Notes under the pieces: generated by a model | The model's input: the letters and a program-made list of their open reading frames with translations, nothing else | Databases searched by the model: none | Told to the model about the DNA's origin: nothing | In this document: piece after piece, positions 10,707 to 20,589 of the stretch | Layout of the letters: every line of letters begins with the position of its first letter | Numbering within the stretch: position 1 is the first letter of the stretch | Program-made: the position numbers and the translations under genes | Assembly (NCBI RefSeq): GCF_964340395.1 | Contig: NC_135559.1 | Span: 10,861,259-10,925,258, forward strand | DNA: 64,000 nt | From: Glandiceps talaboti | Lineage: Eukaryota > Hemichordata > Enteropneusta > Spengelidae | Direction of reading: 5' to 3'

Positions 10707-12863
10707 ATGACCAGTGCCAAATTGGAACATGCCTTGGACAAAGCCACACAAGTAGTATTTGACAAATGGCAGAATGATACATTGAATGATAAAGGTTAGC
10801 ACTGATTAAAACTTACATGACTATATTAAACAGTCCTCTCGGTACATCGTATATGAGGGGGGGGGGGGGTATTTGTTTGCACACAAATAACTACATGTTG
10901 AGCAAAACAGGAATAAATAAACAATTGATCAATCTATTATAATGAGTTGGATTGGAATGTTGATAACAGTGTCTTGAGACAGATGTTCAGGGCAAGATAA
11001 ACACAAGATTGATATGTAAAAGTGTACATTTTATTTTTCATCTCAAGACATGATATTTTGCCAGAGGGTAAGGTTTGAGCGACCCTAGTAGAACTTAGAA
11101 GTGTCTGCGTAAGAAATTATTCAAGGCAAACTTAGATTGTATATGTGATTCTGTGGCATTCCCCTATAACTTCAGTTTTGATTTTTTATTCTTCAACAGA
11201 TATATCATTGATCCTTCATTGTCTCTGTCACCATGGACACGTAACATCTATGGAAACAGGGACAAACACAGAAAGTACTGAGAAAAGTGATGAAAGTAAT
11301 ACGGATATCAAATCAGAGGAGATACTGGTCCAAACAGAAGATCCAGAGAGTATTAAAGATGTTGTCTCATCACATGAGATATGGATTCAATCAGAAAACC
11401 CAGAGAAGAGAATTGAAATAGATACTGGTATCACATCACAGGAGATACGAATGCAATCAGAAAACCCAGAGAAGAGAAACGAAATAGCTACTCGTATCAT
11501 ATCACAGGAAATACAAATGCAATCAGTAAACCCAGAGAAGAGCGGTGAAATAGGTACTGATACCACATCACAGGAGATACAAATACAATCAGAAAAAACA
11601 GAGAAGAGAATTGAAATAGATACTGGTATCACATCACAGGAGATACGAATGCAATCAGAAAACCCAGAGAAGAGAAACGAAATAGCTACTAGTATCATAT
11701 CACAGGAAATACAAATGCAATCAGAAAACCCAGAGAAGAGCGGTGAAATAGGTACTGATACCACATCACAGGAGATACGAATACAATCAGAAAAAACAGA
11801 GAAGAGTAGCGAAATAGGTACCAATATTACACCACAGGGGATACAAATCAAAATGGAAAGCCCAGAGAGCATCAATGAAATGTATACTGAATATAACAAT
11901 GTCTCATCTCAACATTGGGTTGTTGTTAGCGAAAACCATTCTGCAGCAGACACCAATGCAGTGCAAAGTCCTCATGACAATACATTTGATAAAGAGACAG
12001 CACAAGATCTGACATGGTACACACGAAGTGATGACAGCACAAACAGAGATTCAGAGAGAGGTCAATTAGCAACTAATATTTATCCAGGTAGCATTGGCAA
12101 GATATCCGAGTCTGGAGTTTTTATTCCTCAAAATTGCGATATTAACAAAGAGACGAATATCAGTGAATTTGTAAGAATACCATTTGAATGTGAACTATGT
12201 AATAAAACTTTCCACCTCAAGGAGTATCTCAAAAAGCACATGCGAGTGCACACAAAGGAAATGCTATATATATGTAAAGAGTGTGGGAAAGGATTTTCGT
12301 ATAATCATGTTCTTAAAATGCACATGAAAATTCACTCAAATGACAAACCTTTCGAATGTAAAGAGTGTAGTAAAAGTTTCCGTCGGAGTGCAAATCTCAA
12401 AGAACACATGATCACCCATGCCAATGATAGACCTTTTCAATGTGATGAATGTGGCAAAACTTTCAAACACAGTAGCACTAGGAATGCGCATTTGAGGACT
12501 CACACTAATGAAAGACCATTTGTCTGTAAGGAATGCGGTAAAGGTTTCAATCGGAGTTCATATTTGAAAACACACATGATGACCCATTCAAAGGAAAGAC
12601 CATTTGTGTGTCAAGAATGCGGTAAGGATTTTGCCTATATTAGCATTCTAAGAACACACGTGAAAAGTCACTCTCGAGAAGAACCAACTCATATTTGTAA
12701 AGAGTGTGGTAAAGGTTTTTATCGGGCTAATCATCTGAAAGAGCACTTGCTAGTCCACACAGACGAAAGGCCATTTATGTGTAAAGAATGTGGAAATACT
12801 TATAAATACAAACGTGACCTCAAGACACACATGGCAAGAGTTTCACATATATATGCGCTGTAA
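10707..12863 (+). CDS. C2H2 zinc-finger protein with 22-residue N-terminal repeats (gene 2)
   Basis: Two coding exons, 10707-10794 and 11200-12863, join in phase 1 to give 583 residues. The first exon follows a TTTGCAG acceptor (10680), starts 'MTSAKLEHALDKATQVVF', and ends at AAAG|GTTAGC. The second follows TTCAACAG. Residues about 64-262 hold nine copies of the 22-residue 'TSQEI.MQSENPEK' repeat, then 'SQHWVVV' and a linker with 'TRSDDSTNRDSERGQLAT', both also found in gene 1. Fingers occupy about residues 360-580: eight C2H2 modules, the last with widened histidine spacing (HMARVSH). The protein is probably a nuclear DNA-binding factor. A possible alternative start is the ATG at 11250. Further finger remnants follow the stop. 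An AATAAA lies at 13345. Confidence 0.85.
11300..11895 (+). repeat. 66-bp coding repeat with a 198-bp higher-order unit (gene 2)
   Basis: Nine 66-bp units encode the N-terminal array. A block of three units starting at 11403 recurs almost unchanged at 11601, exactly 198 bases later. The array therefore recently grew by duplicating three units at a time. One unit carries 'IKMESP', a hydrophobic-K-x-E match with a following SP. Confidence 0.85.
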
Positions 12864-13165
12864 ATCTTAGAACCCATGCAAAAAAGAAAAATCATTTGTG
12901 TTAGTACACTACAGTAAGTCTTTGGAAAAGCATTGCACTGTGTGTGTTTTCACAGCATCCACACTGAGAAAAGATCATATTTTGTGAAAAGAATATGGAA
13001 AAGTTGTTAGATACAGATAAAATCTCACAATACCTGTTTTACCATACAAAGGAAGGTCGCATTTTAATGTGGTGAGTGCGGAAAAGAGTAAAGAATGCTC
13101 TCAAAAAAGATACAAGGGTCCATACAAATGATAGAAGATTTGCATGTAAAGTGAACTCAAAGCTT
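12864..13165 (+). pseudogene. Decayed zinc-finger units downstream of gene 2 stop
   Basis: Finger-like DNA continues after the stop with stops and frameshifts: 'GAATATGGAAAAGTTG', 'GTGGTGAGTGCGGAAAAG' (about 13068-13086) and 'CATACAAATGATAGAAGATT' (about 13121-13140), the last matching the inter-finger linker code. As in gene 1, the array has eroded from its 3' end. Confidence 0.6.
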
Positions 13166-13224
13166 CCATGAGAAAGCAATTCATAAATGATGGTCTAAAC
13201 ATAGGAATGGCTGTTTGTATAGTC

Positions 13225-13582
13225 TGTTTCTAGTTACCGTTCAGCGGCACTGTTTGATACAGTCATGCAGACACCAATAAGTAACTACATGTTCTACACT
13301 AAGATAGCAAGATTGCAATTTTTTGCTACATTTTGTCTAAATGAAATAAACCATTTTCAGGTTCTGCTACGAGATACAGACACACAGGCTCCAATATTTT
13401 GACATCTGTATATGATGTCTGCATTCCTATAGTTCATTTCAATTCGACAAAATGTCACAAGAAACTGTATTCATTCAATCTTGCTATCATAAACATGATA
13501 AAGTGTATCGTGTGCAGTTTCTTATTGCTTTATGCCATGTTGTATCAAACAGAGTCACTGAACAGTAACTTGAAATCAGCTC
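13225..13582. mobile_element. Inverted-repeat element, about 350 bp
   Basis: 'TTTCTAGTTACCGTTCAG' with 'CACTGTTTGATACA' near 13228-13264 is the reverse complement of 'TGTATCAAACAGAGTCACTG' plus 'AACAGTAACTTGAAA' at about 13543-13577. 'GTGAACAGTAACTTGAAACG' recurs near 21139. The overlapping short open frames here look like shadows of the inverted repeat, not genes. Confidence 0.5.
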
Positions 13583-13863
13583 TATGTACATGTATAGACA
13601 AAATGTGGCAAAAGTTTCAGACTGAGCATTCATCAATATGTCAAGGAATACTTTACATTTACCATAACTTTCACCATATACTTGAAGTATATGGTGAAAG
13701 CATTCTTGCAAACCAGAGCTGTTATTTCTTCTGTGACACTGCAAAATAACAAAGTCTTGGACAGTGCCGTAAAAGAGGCTGTGGTTTATGATGATGGATA
13801 AAAGTTACCATCAAGATTCTAATCTGAAAACTTGACAAACTACATGAATGAATTAAGGGCATT

Positions 13864-13865
<2 letters not shown>

Positions 13866-13894
<29 letters not shown>

Positions 13895-13897
13895 GCA

Positions 13898-13938
<41 letters not shown>
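13866..13938. repeat. (TG)n microsatellite
   Basis: Long TG tract with a few C interruptions. From here to 14515 no gene or other element is recognised; 14128-14145 has a short TCTAA repeat. Confidence 0.9.
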
Positions 13939-13940
<2 letters not shown>

Positions 13941-14515
13941 CTGTCTGTCAGGATCATTTCCTCAATAACCATTGATTCATGTACATGTAGTACGAGATTT
14001 GGTACATACATTCTATGTGGTATGTAATAACATTCATTTGCTGTATTTGTCATGTGCTGTTGATCATTTTAGCAACATCAAGACATATTTCTTTTCGATT
14101 TTTACAGTCGTATTGGTCAGTAAAGTAATCTAATCTAATCTAATCATTTTTAAGCAAAACCTACAATATACATGTATATCTAAAGGAGTTAATTGAATTA
14201 ATTAATACTTGGTAAAATGTGTATGTATACTATGTGTGTAACATGACGTGATATGACTGACCTGTATTTTTATATAGTGAAATGTCTCTATGTTAAACTT
14301 TATGACTATTATATATTACTAATAGAAATTGATGTTCTTTTATCAGTAATACCATTATCATGAAAACTTTTTTTCAAAAGAATGTAAAGTTTGCATGCAT
14401 ATTTTATGTCATTACATCAACATGTATGTCTTGCCTACATCTGATTAGAGTGTAAATGAAGTGTAACTTATTTGTATATTAGATTTTATAAAACTTGTTG
14501 TATTGACGTATACGA

Positions 14516-14841
14516 CTCTAGTAATTGAGCCTTCAGTTTCCTTAGATAGACGCAAACTAAATCTATTTGTTCTTCTATGTGGGTACAGGTAGATTATACA
14601 AGTGAGTGTTAGTGGTTCCTCTGTTGTGCGATTTTGATTCTAATCACCCTGTGATCAAGATTGTGTGAACATTGGAAGTCCCAAAGCACTACGCTTCAAG
14701 TTCATGGAACTTGAACTCTGTACTGAGACTATAATTAAACCAACATCCATTCAATGGCGTACCACTGTTGTATCAACATGAACTGTTACAATAGTTACAG
14801 TTTGTGTCTATCTTAGTAAACCAAAGGCTCAATTACCAGAG
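14516..14841. mobile_element. MITE family A, copy 1 (TIR about 45 bp)
   Basis: The left end 'CTCTAGTAATTGAGCCTTCA' continues to 'GATAGACGCAAACT'. The right end is its inverted copy ('GATAGACACAAACT' in reverse complement). Related copies lie at about 35484-35745 and 38398-38710 inside UVRAG. No transposase is present. Confidence 0.75.
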
Positions 14842-14884
14842 TAATAGCTAAAGTAGGGTTTGACAAAATTATATCAATCATGGC

Positions 14885-15212
14885 TTGCAATCTACAGGTT
14901 CGTTGTTTGAGCCCCATCGCTGCCATTTGTTTCTGAGTGACTGAAAGTCATCGGGCAAGATGTGAACCACGACTGTGCCTCAGTCAACCCAGCTGTATAA
15001 TTGGGGACCTAGTAGGATACATAGAGGTTGCAATGTGAATGCTTTAATCCTATGCGCTTATAAAGGCTGCAGTGGATTGTATGCTCCCCAGGGAGATGAG
15101 GAAGTATTTGTGGACTGTTATGGCACTATAGATTGTGCCAGGGGTAATAATTGTAAAGTGCTTTAAGCACAGAGTGGAAAAGCGCTATATAAAAAGTAAC
15201 ATTATTAAAATG
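14885..15212 (+). mobile_element. SINE with 'AAAGCGCTATATAAA' tail
   Basis: The body runs from a B-box-like 'GGTTCGTTGTTTGAGCCCC' at 14898, through 'GCTTATAAAGGCTGC' and 'GTATGCTCCCCAGGGAG', to 'GTAAAGTGCTTTAAGCAC' and 'AAAAGCGCTATATAAAAA' near 15202. This layout matches SINEs widespread in marine invertebrates, as far as I recall. A 5' piece of the same type appears at about 38770-38830. The open frames inside it are not genes. Confidence 0.65.
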
Positions 15213-15732
15213 AAAACAATACTTCATAATGATATACGAACAAGAATTGAAGTTGGGAAAAAGATATTTATTCATGTTACACCCGCATTACCAAGCTCTT
15301 ACCAAATTTGCATTTTTAATCAATTTTATCATCCCTATTAATCACTGCTTGGAATAGATAAAAGAATTAGTTAACAGAAATGACGACAATGTTTGACATG
15401 TCTTAGCAGTGTGTGCTCTTAGTATCTGTGGGTAGTATATGTAATTTGTTACACAAATCTCTGTGAGATTTTTAAAAAACCATACTGCTGTCTGAACAAA
15501 ACTCTAAAGTGACTTCATTTTGGTTGTACACTGTCTTAGCAGAATATGATGTAAAGTTATTGTCAAATTTGTATCATCCGTAATAACAACTGGTAGGAAG
15601 AGCTAGAGGAATGAGTTGATGAGATGTATTTTTCTGTCACTTCCCTCTTTAAACCTGATTAAAATATAGAAATGGAAACAACCTGGTATACTTTGTTTAT
15701 CTTTTTTTTATGTGTACTGTTTATTGCTATAA

Positions 15733-15872
15733 CAGGGAGTGTTTGCCAGAAGATTGTACATAACACATTTACAGCAAAGACAGGGAGTGTTCACCTGAAG
15801 ATTGTACATAACACATACATTTACAGCAAAAACATGGAGTGTTTGCCAGAAGGCTGTACATAACACACATGT
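15733..15872. repeat. About 51-bp minisatellite, 3 units
   Basis: Three units share 'GGAGTGTTTGCCAGAAG' and 'TTGTACATAACACA' with 'TTTACAGCAAA' between them. No gene is seen between 15213 and 16443. Confidence 0.75.
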
Positions 15873-16443
15873 ATATACACATTTTATGGTACAGACTGGG
15901 GTAGATTCCCCCCCCCCCTGTAATTTCTGAAGGATCCCTAAAACGAAACCTTCGGTCTAACGCAATATAAATATTTATTTAGGGTTTATGACATGACGCT
16001 TTGTCAGGAATTTGACATTTGAACAATAAAAAGTTGTTGATTAATTGACTCCTTGCAGAAATAAACCAGGCGTTGTAGTAATAATGAACTTTAGACTGGT
16101 ACAGGCGAAAGGGTGTTTCTGCATGTTTTGTCTCGCTGAGTTTGTCACCGCACGCGTGCTAAAGACAACCTTTTTGGTTTGGGAAATATTGTAATCTACA
16201 CAAAGACAGACGAAAAACGAGTTCAACAAAGCAAGATAATGGTAGGTTCATAGAGATTTTACAAACCCAGTTCAGCCGAATTATAACATGCATTCACGAT
16301 TGATACTTGTTTGCGTCAGGTATGATAGTACACCTTTCCCATCTGTGAATTAGTTCATTTTCTCAATACTTCTCAGCGGGTTGCTTATTTTGATCATGCG
16401 TATACATTTCGAGAGGATCTGCTGGAGTTTGTGCACGGGTGCT

Positions 16444-17321
16444 ATGGACCTACAGGAGGCTAACAATGTGTCATCTATAGTGAGCACCAATCAATGCCTT
16501 TTATTTTATTTTAGTTTATATTAACTCACGGTCAAATGTGACATTGTAACTTTAATTTATGTTCCAAATTTTAAATCTAAAGAAAGGGATGATTACCTAT
16601 CTACACCAAAGTCTGGTTAATACCTGTTGAAGGGCAAGAATCACAAGCCAAACCTATATCCAAGTCAAATAACACACAGGCACAGGCGTCCATAGTATGA
16701 GTGAAATTTACAATTGCAATGTGTAATACGTACATGATAAATGACATATAACATAAACATGCATGCTTGGGGAAGTTTATTACATTTTTCCACTTCAATA
16801 CAGGATGCCACCAGTGCTACTGAACTAAACAGAGTAGAGGATAAAACCACTGAGGTAGACTTAAGTTGGAGTAATTGGTTTGGGATGGACAAACAGGATC
16901 AGTATGTTTTTCTCAGTATCATATTGATTGGCGTTGTCGTTCTGTCTGTCACTATTGTTACAACAGGTACATTGTCAATATCACTTATTACTTCATATTA
17001 TGTTTTTGTAACTGATAATCATGGTTAAGCTGCTGTGCTCCTACTACTACTTGCGAGTGAGTTATTGATTGATTGATTGATTGAGTGAATGAGTGTGTGT
17101 GTGTGTGTGGGGGGGGGGGGGGGTAGGGGGGTATGTATGTATGTATGTATGTATGTATGTATGTATGTATGTATGCATGCATGCATGCATGCATGCATGC
17201 ATGTATGTATGTATGTATGTATGTATGTATGTATGTATGTATGTGGGTGGATGGGTGTTCGAGAAGTTCGTGTGTACCTACTTGCATGCGTGGATGGATG
17301 GTGACAGGCATGCAGGAAGAT

Positions 17322-17372
<51 letters not shown>

Positions 17373-17416
17373 TACATGTAATTATTTATCCATTCATTTC
17401 AGTCATGGGCGACTAA
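16444..17416 (+). CDS. Small single-pass membrane protein, paralogue 1
   Basis: Three exons (16444-16479, 16804-16966, 17403-17416) encode 70 residues. The introns are phase 0 then phase 1, with donors ATA|GTGAGC and ACAG|GTACAT and acceptors ATACAG and TTTCAG. The protein has a polar N-terminal half of about 44 residues, the motif 'WSNWFGMDKQDQYVF', one hydrophobic segment 'LSIILIGVVVLSVTIVTT', and a four-residue tail 'VMGD'. No signal peptide is evident, so the single segment is probably a membrane anchor. The closely matching gene at 20590-21912 has the same intron phases and layout, which is the best evidence that this is real. Family and function are not recognised. Intron 2 is packed with microsatellites. 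Confidence 0.7.
17092..17373. repeat. Compound microsatellites in intron 2 of the small membrane gene
   Basis: In order: (TG)n, a G run, (GTAT)n, (GCAT)n, (GTAT)n, a short unique stretch, then (TTTA)n up to about 17372, only 30 bases before the last exon. The open frames read through these tracts are artefacts. Confidence 0.95.
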
Positions 17417-17592
17417 CGTACACCATCCAAAATTTGCTGTAATATATTGAAAGGTAAGCTAGAAATTAAGATGGTATTAGGCATATATCTTTTATGATCT
17501 TTAGTTTTTGGATTCAAACCAAGTGAATGCATTGATAACTCACTCAACATATATATCCGTCATATAAAGCAAATTTGAATAATTACGGGGTT

Positions 17593-17845
17593 GTTGGTGG
17601 CTGAACGGTTAAACCACTCGCCTCTTACCACTGCGGTCAGGGTTCGAACCCATTCTGGGTCATTAAATTTGCCCCTACTGGAAGTAAGCGCCTAAGGGTA
17701 CGGTGTCGTTCACTTTGACTCTACCGAACAACGTTGCAGGTCACCAAAGTTTCCCCGGGTACTCCAGATCCGGTTTCCCCCAACACTGAACCCTCTTCCT
17801 GTTACTGGGCAATGCTTGTTTGGTGGTAATGATAAATAAATTGCA
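17593..17845 (+). mobile_element. tRNA-derived SINE
   Basis: 'GTGGCTGAACGGTTAAACC' resembles a tRNA A box, and 'AGGGTTCGAACCC' (17640-17652) is an excellent B box. A tRNA-unrelated body follows ('CTCTACCGAACAACG', 'CCCGGGTACTCC', 'CACTGAACCC'), then an AT-rich tail. A second, decayed copy lies at 29905-30245. Confidence 0.75.
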
Positions 17846-18103
17846 TTGTATACTGTCTTTATGTAGATCTGTAGCATGTACATCTGATAATGTTAGCTAT
17901 AATTTGAAACAAATGATTTAGAAGTATTTAAGTGATTAATTACATTTGGGGAATTCAAACGAACAAAAAACTAACATATCACAGATGTACATGATTATTT
18001 TTTATCTTCTTTTACAATAGCTTAATCGTCTCCATTGCAAGATACTTTCGTCGAAGAACATGCATGGATCTAAAACTACGCGTATATCATGGACTGACAT
18101 ATC

Positions 18104-18176
<73 letters not shown>
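18104..18176. repeat. (CA)n microsatellite left of LINE
   Basis: A tract of about 70 bases of CA runs directly into the (CAGATA)n end of the adjacent LINE. Confidence 0.95.
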
Positions 18177-18177
<1 letters not shown>

Positions 18178-18905
18178 TACAGATACAGATACAGATACTT
18201 TATTGCCATGTGTTTAAAATAAAACATTGGAAAATGACTTTTCACGAGCGCCCCATATTAAAAGTGTAGATGGAAATAAAAGTGGCTGAACAATATCTAA
18301 ATAAACAATAAAATGATAGATCATGACTGGTTTAAAATTCGGATTACAGAGGGATAAAAACTCTTCCTAAAACGTTCAGACGATGTCTTAATGCTGCGAT
18401 AACGTCGACCAGAGCGTAAAATGTTAAAAAGACTATTTGCAGGATGGCTAGAATCCTTCAAAATGGAAGTAGCCTTACGTAATGACCTCGAGTGGTATAT
18501 GGAGTCAAGTGTTGGCAGATCAGTACCGTTTATTCTCTCTGCCATGCGGACAATTTTCTCGAGTGAAGACAGTTCCTGCGATGTGATGTTGCCAAACCAG
18601 ACGATAGAATACGTTAAAATGCTTTCAATGTTCGAACGATAGAAATTGACTAAAATGTCTTGACACATGCCAAATTTTTTCAGGCGTCTTAGAAAATAAA
18701 GACGCTGCTGTGCTTTTTTGACAAGAGATGTTGTATTTTCGCGCCATGACAAAACATGGGATATCTGAATACCTAAGAACTTAAAAGTGCTTACAATTTC
18801 TACATCTGCACCATTGATATTAATTGGACTACGAAGGTCACTCAATAATCTAAAATCAATGATTACTTCCTTAGTCTTACTGACATTGAGCTCGAGGTTG
18901 TTCAC

Positions 18906-18906
<1 letters not shown>
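18173..18906 (-). pseudogene. 5'-truncated LINE (Rex1/Babar-like RT C-terminus)
   Basis: On the minus strand the frame from 18906 to 18324 encodes the end of a non-LTR polymerase: 'LELNVSKTKEVIIDFR', 'STFKFLGIQIS', 'KKAQQRLYFLRRLKKFG', 'NSLFNILRSGRRYRS' and a final 'SFYPSVIRILNQS'. The 3' untranslated part ends in CAATAAAGTATCTGTATCTG-type repeats at 18177-18200. The open part is undamaged but lacks everything N-terminal, so the copy is a dead-on-arrival insertion. The clade name is from memory. Confidence 0.85.

Positions 18907-18974
<68 letters not shown>
18907..18974. repeat. (CA)n microsatellite right of LINE
   Basis: A second CA tract meets the truncated 5' end of the LINE. Apart from simple repeats at 19616-19760, I see no feature between 18975 and 20060. 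Confidence 0.95.
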
Positions 18975-18977
<3 letters not shown>

Positions 18978-19615
18978 ACGTCACGATGTTATTTAATCAT
19001 TTTTTAGATATTTGACATCTTAATACATCCTACATTTTATCAAGTTAGATGGTCACCATTGTAACATTTGGGTATCCGTTGAATTATCTTCACTCTTTCA
19101 GAATTTGTGTTTAAGTCCACAATAATGTATACATGTATGACTGATAACGCATCTCAAAAAATAGCAAGCTAAGCTATGCGATGTTCTTTTGTTTTATTGT
19201 CAGGTCCATTCATCATTCGTTTTCGACCATTTTAAAAGTTGAAATGTGGGAAAATAAAACAATTTTGCCTTTAAAGTGAACAAAATTTATGCAATGTATC
19301 TTCAAAGTTTTCCCTTTTTCACTAACTTTTAATAGTGTTACGAATTAGTCTTCAGCATTCTCCATCTTTTTAACATTCGAAATAAAGTTTTTGTTTCTCC
19401 GAAATATTATTTGAGATACGCCATCAGTTATAATTATGTATTTTCGTGTCACAGTCGATGTCAGAAGATTAAAAATGGCGTCGTGGCATGTGTTGGTTAC
19501 TTTAACAATTATTGTAATATCTCCTATTAGAACTGTATTGGGAATAAATCTGTACTTTTGTGGAATTCTTTTCGATTTTAGTTTCTTACAAATTTAAAGT
19601 TGAAAATATACTATG

Positions 19616-19665
19616 AGGGAGAGAGAGAGATGAACGAAAGACACATAAATAGATGGATATGGTGT

Positions 19666-19706
<41 letters not shown>

Positions 19707-19760
19707 TGTGTGTCTGTCTATCTGTGTGTCTGTCTGTCTGTCTGTGTCTGTGTGTCTGTG
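19616..19760. repeat. (GA)n and (TG)n/(TGTC)n tracts
   Basis: A short GA tract is followed by about 100 bases of TG grading into TGTC. Read-through open frames are not genes. Confidence 0.9.
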
Positions 19761-20065
19761 TTGTTGGGGGTTAGGAGGCGTTTAATTTCTTTCAGTAAAG
19801 GACCTATTGATATTCTTTATGGTCATGTTCCTTCAATAAATGATACCAGGGCTACACATTGAAAAAAAGTATATTTGATCTTGGTAGGTATAAATGTGTT
19901 AAACTTGTGTTACTAGTGATTTGATGATTGGAAAGGCGTATTGAAATAGACAATGATTGGTTTTTCTATATTTAACCTTTATCTTTTTGATAGCTCTGTT
20001 TTTCAAATCTCTGTCACAAGAAAATAGTTTAATGATACATTGAAACCGAGGTTAGATAACATGCA

Positions 20066-20352
20066 CGTACAACCCATAACACCAAAGTAAAGCGTTTACT
20101 GTATGCACCACAATCGTTTATAGCATCCATATCAAGTACAACCCATAACACCAAAGTAAAGCGTTTACTGTATGTACCACAATCGTTTATAGCAGTCATA
20201 TCAAGTGTAAAGTATACTGTTTCATTTGCTAATTGACCACATTAGAAAGGCCACACCTTATGCTTGTAAATAAACCAATTGAAACAGTATACTTTTACAC
20301 TTGATATGAATGCTATAAATCGGTGTAGCACATAGGGAGAGTGCTTTACTGT
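20066..20352. mobile_element. Inverted-repeat element with tandemly duplicated left arm
   Basis: The left arm 'ACAACCCATAACACCAAAGT' to 'TTTATAGCA' occurs twice in tandem (20069 and 20137, about 67-bp period). The second copy continues 'TCATATCAAGTGTAAAGTAT'. The right arm (about 20277-20350) is the reverse complement, with 'GTATACTTTTACACTTGATA'. No open frame. Confidence 0.75.
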
Positions 20353-20589
20353 AAGTTCAGTGGTACTCGCTGTAATATGTTCAGTGTTTTGATATGCTAA
20401 TACGTGTCATGTGTACTTGGGAGTAACCATTGTCAGTATTGAGATGACCCCGGCGCCTTTGAAAAGACACAACTAGTTCTAAATAGAGACAGAGAAATTA
20501 CAGCCAGGAAGGCTACAAGTGAATGTGAATCAGTATAGAAACAAGGGGCCGTGAAAACAACTCAAAACAAAGCAAAACAAAACACAAAT

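Noticed and set aside
11387-11899. 170-residue antisense open frame over the gene 2 repeats
   Set aside because: Same artefact as in gene 1; the coding strand is fixed by the zinc fingers.
13399-13749. Opposed 116- and 85-residue frames
   Set aside because: They lie across an inverted repeat; neither resembles a known protein.
17089-17416. Overlapping 'MYVCMYVC' open frames
   Set aside because: Translations of (GTAT)n and (GCAT)n tracts. Only the last four codons of one frame coincide with a true exon.
17597-17665. tRNA gene
   Set aside because: The A and B boxes are good, but the acceptor stem is not formed and a SINE body follows; a second decayed copy exists.
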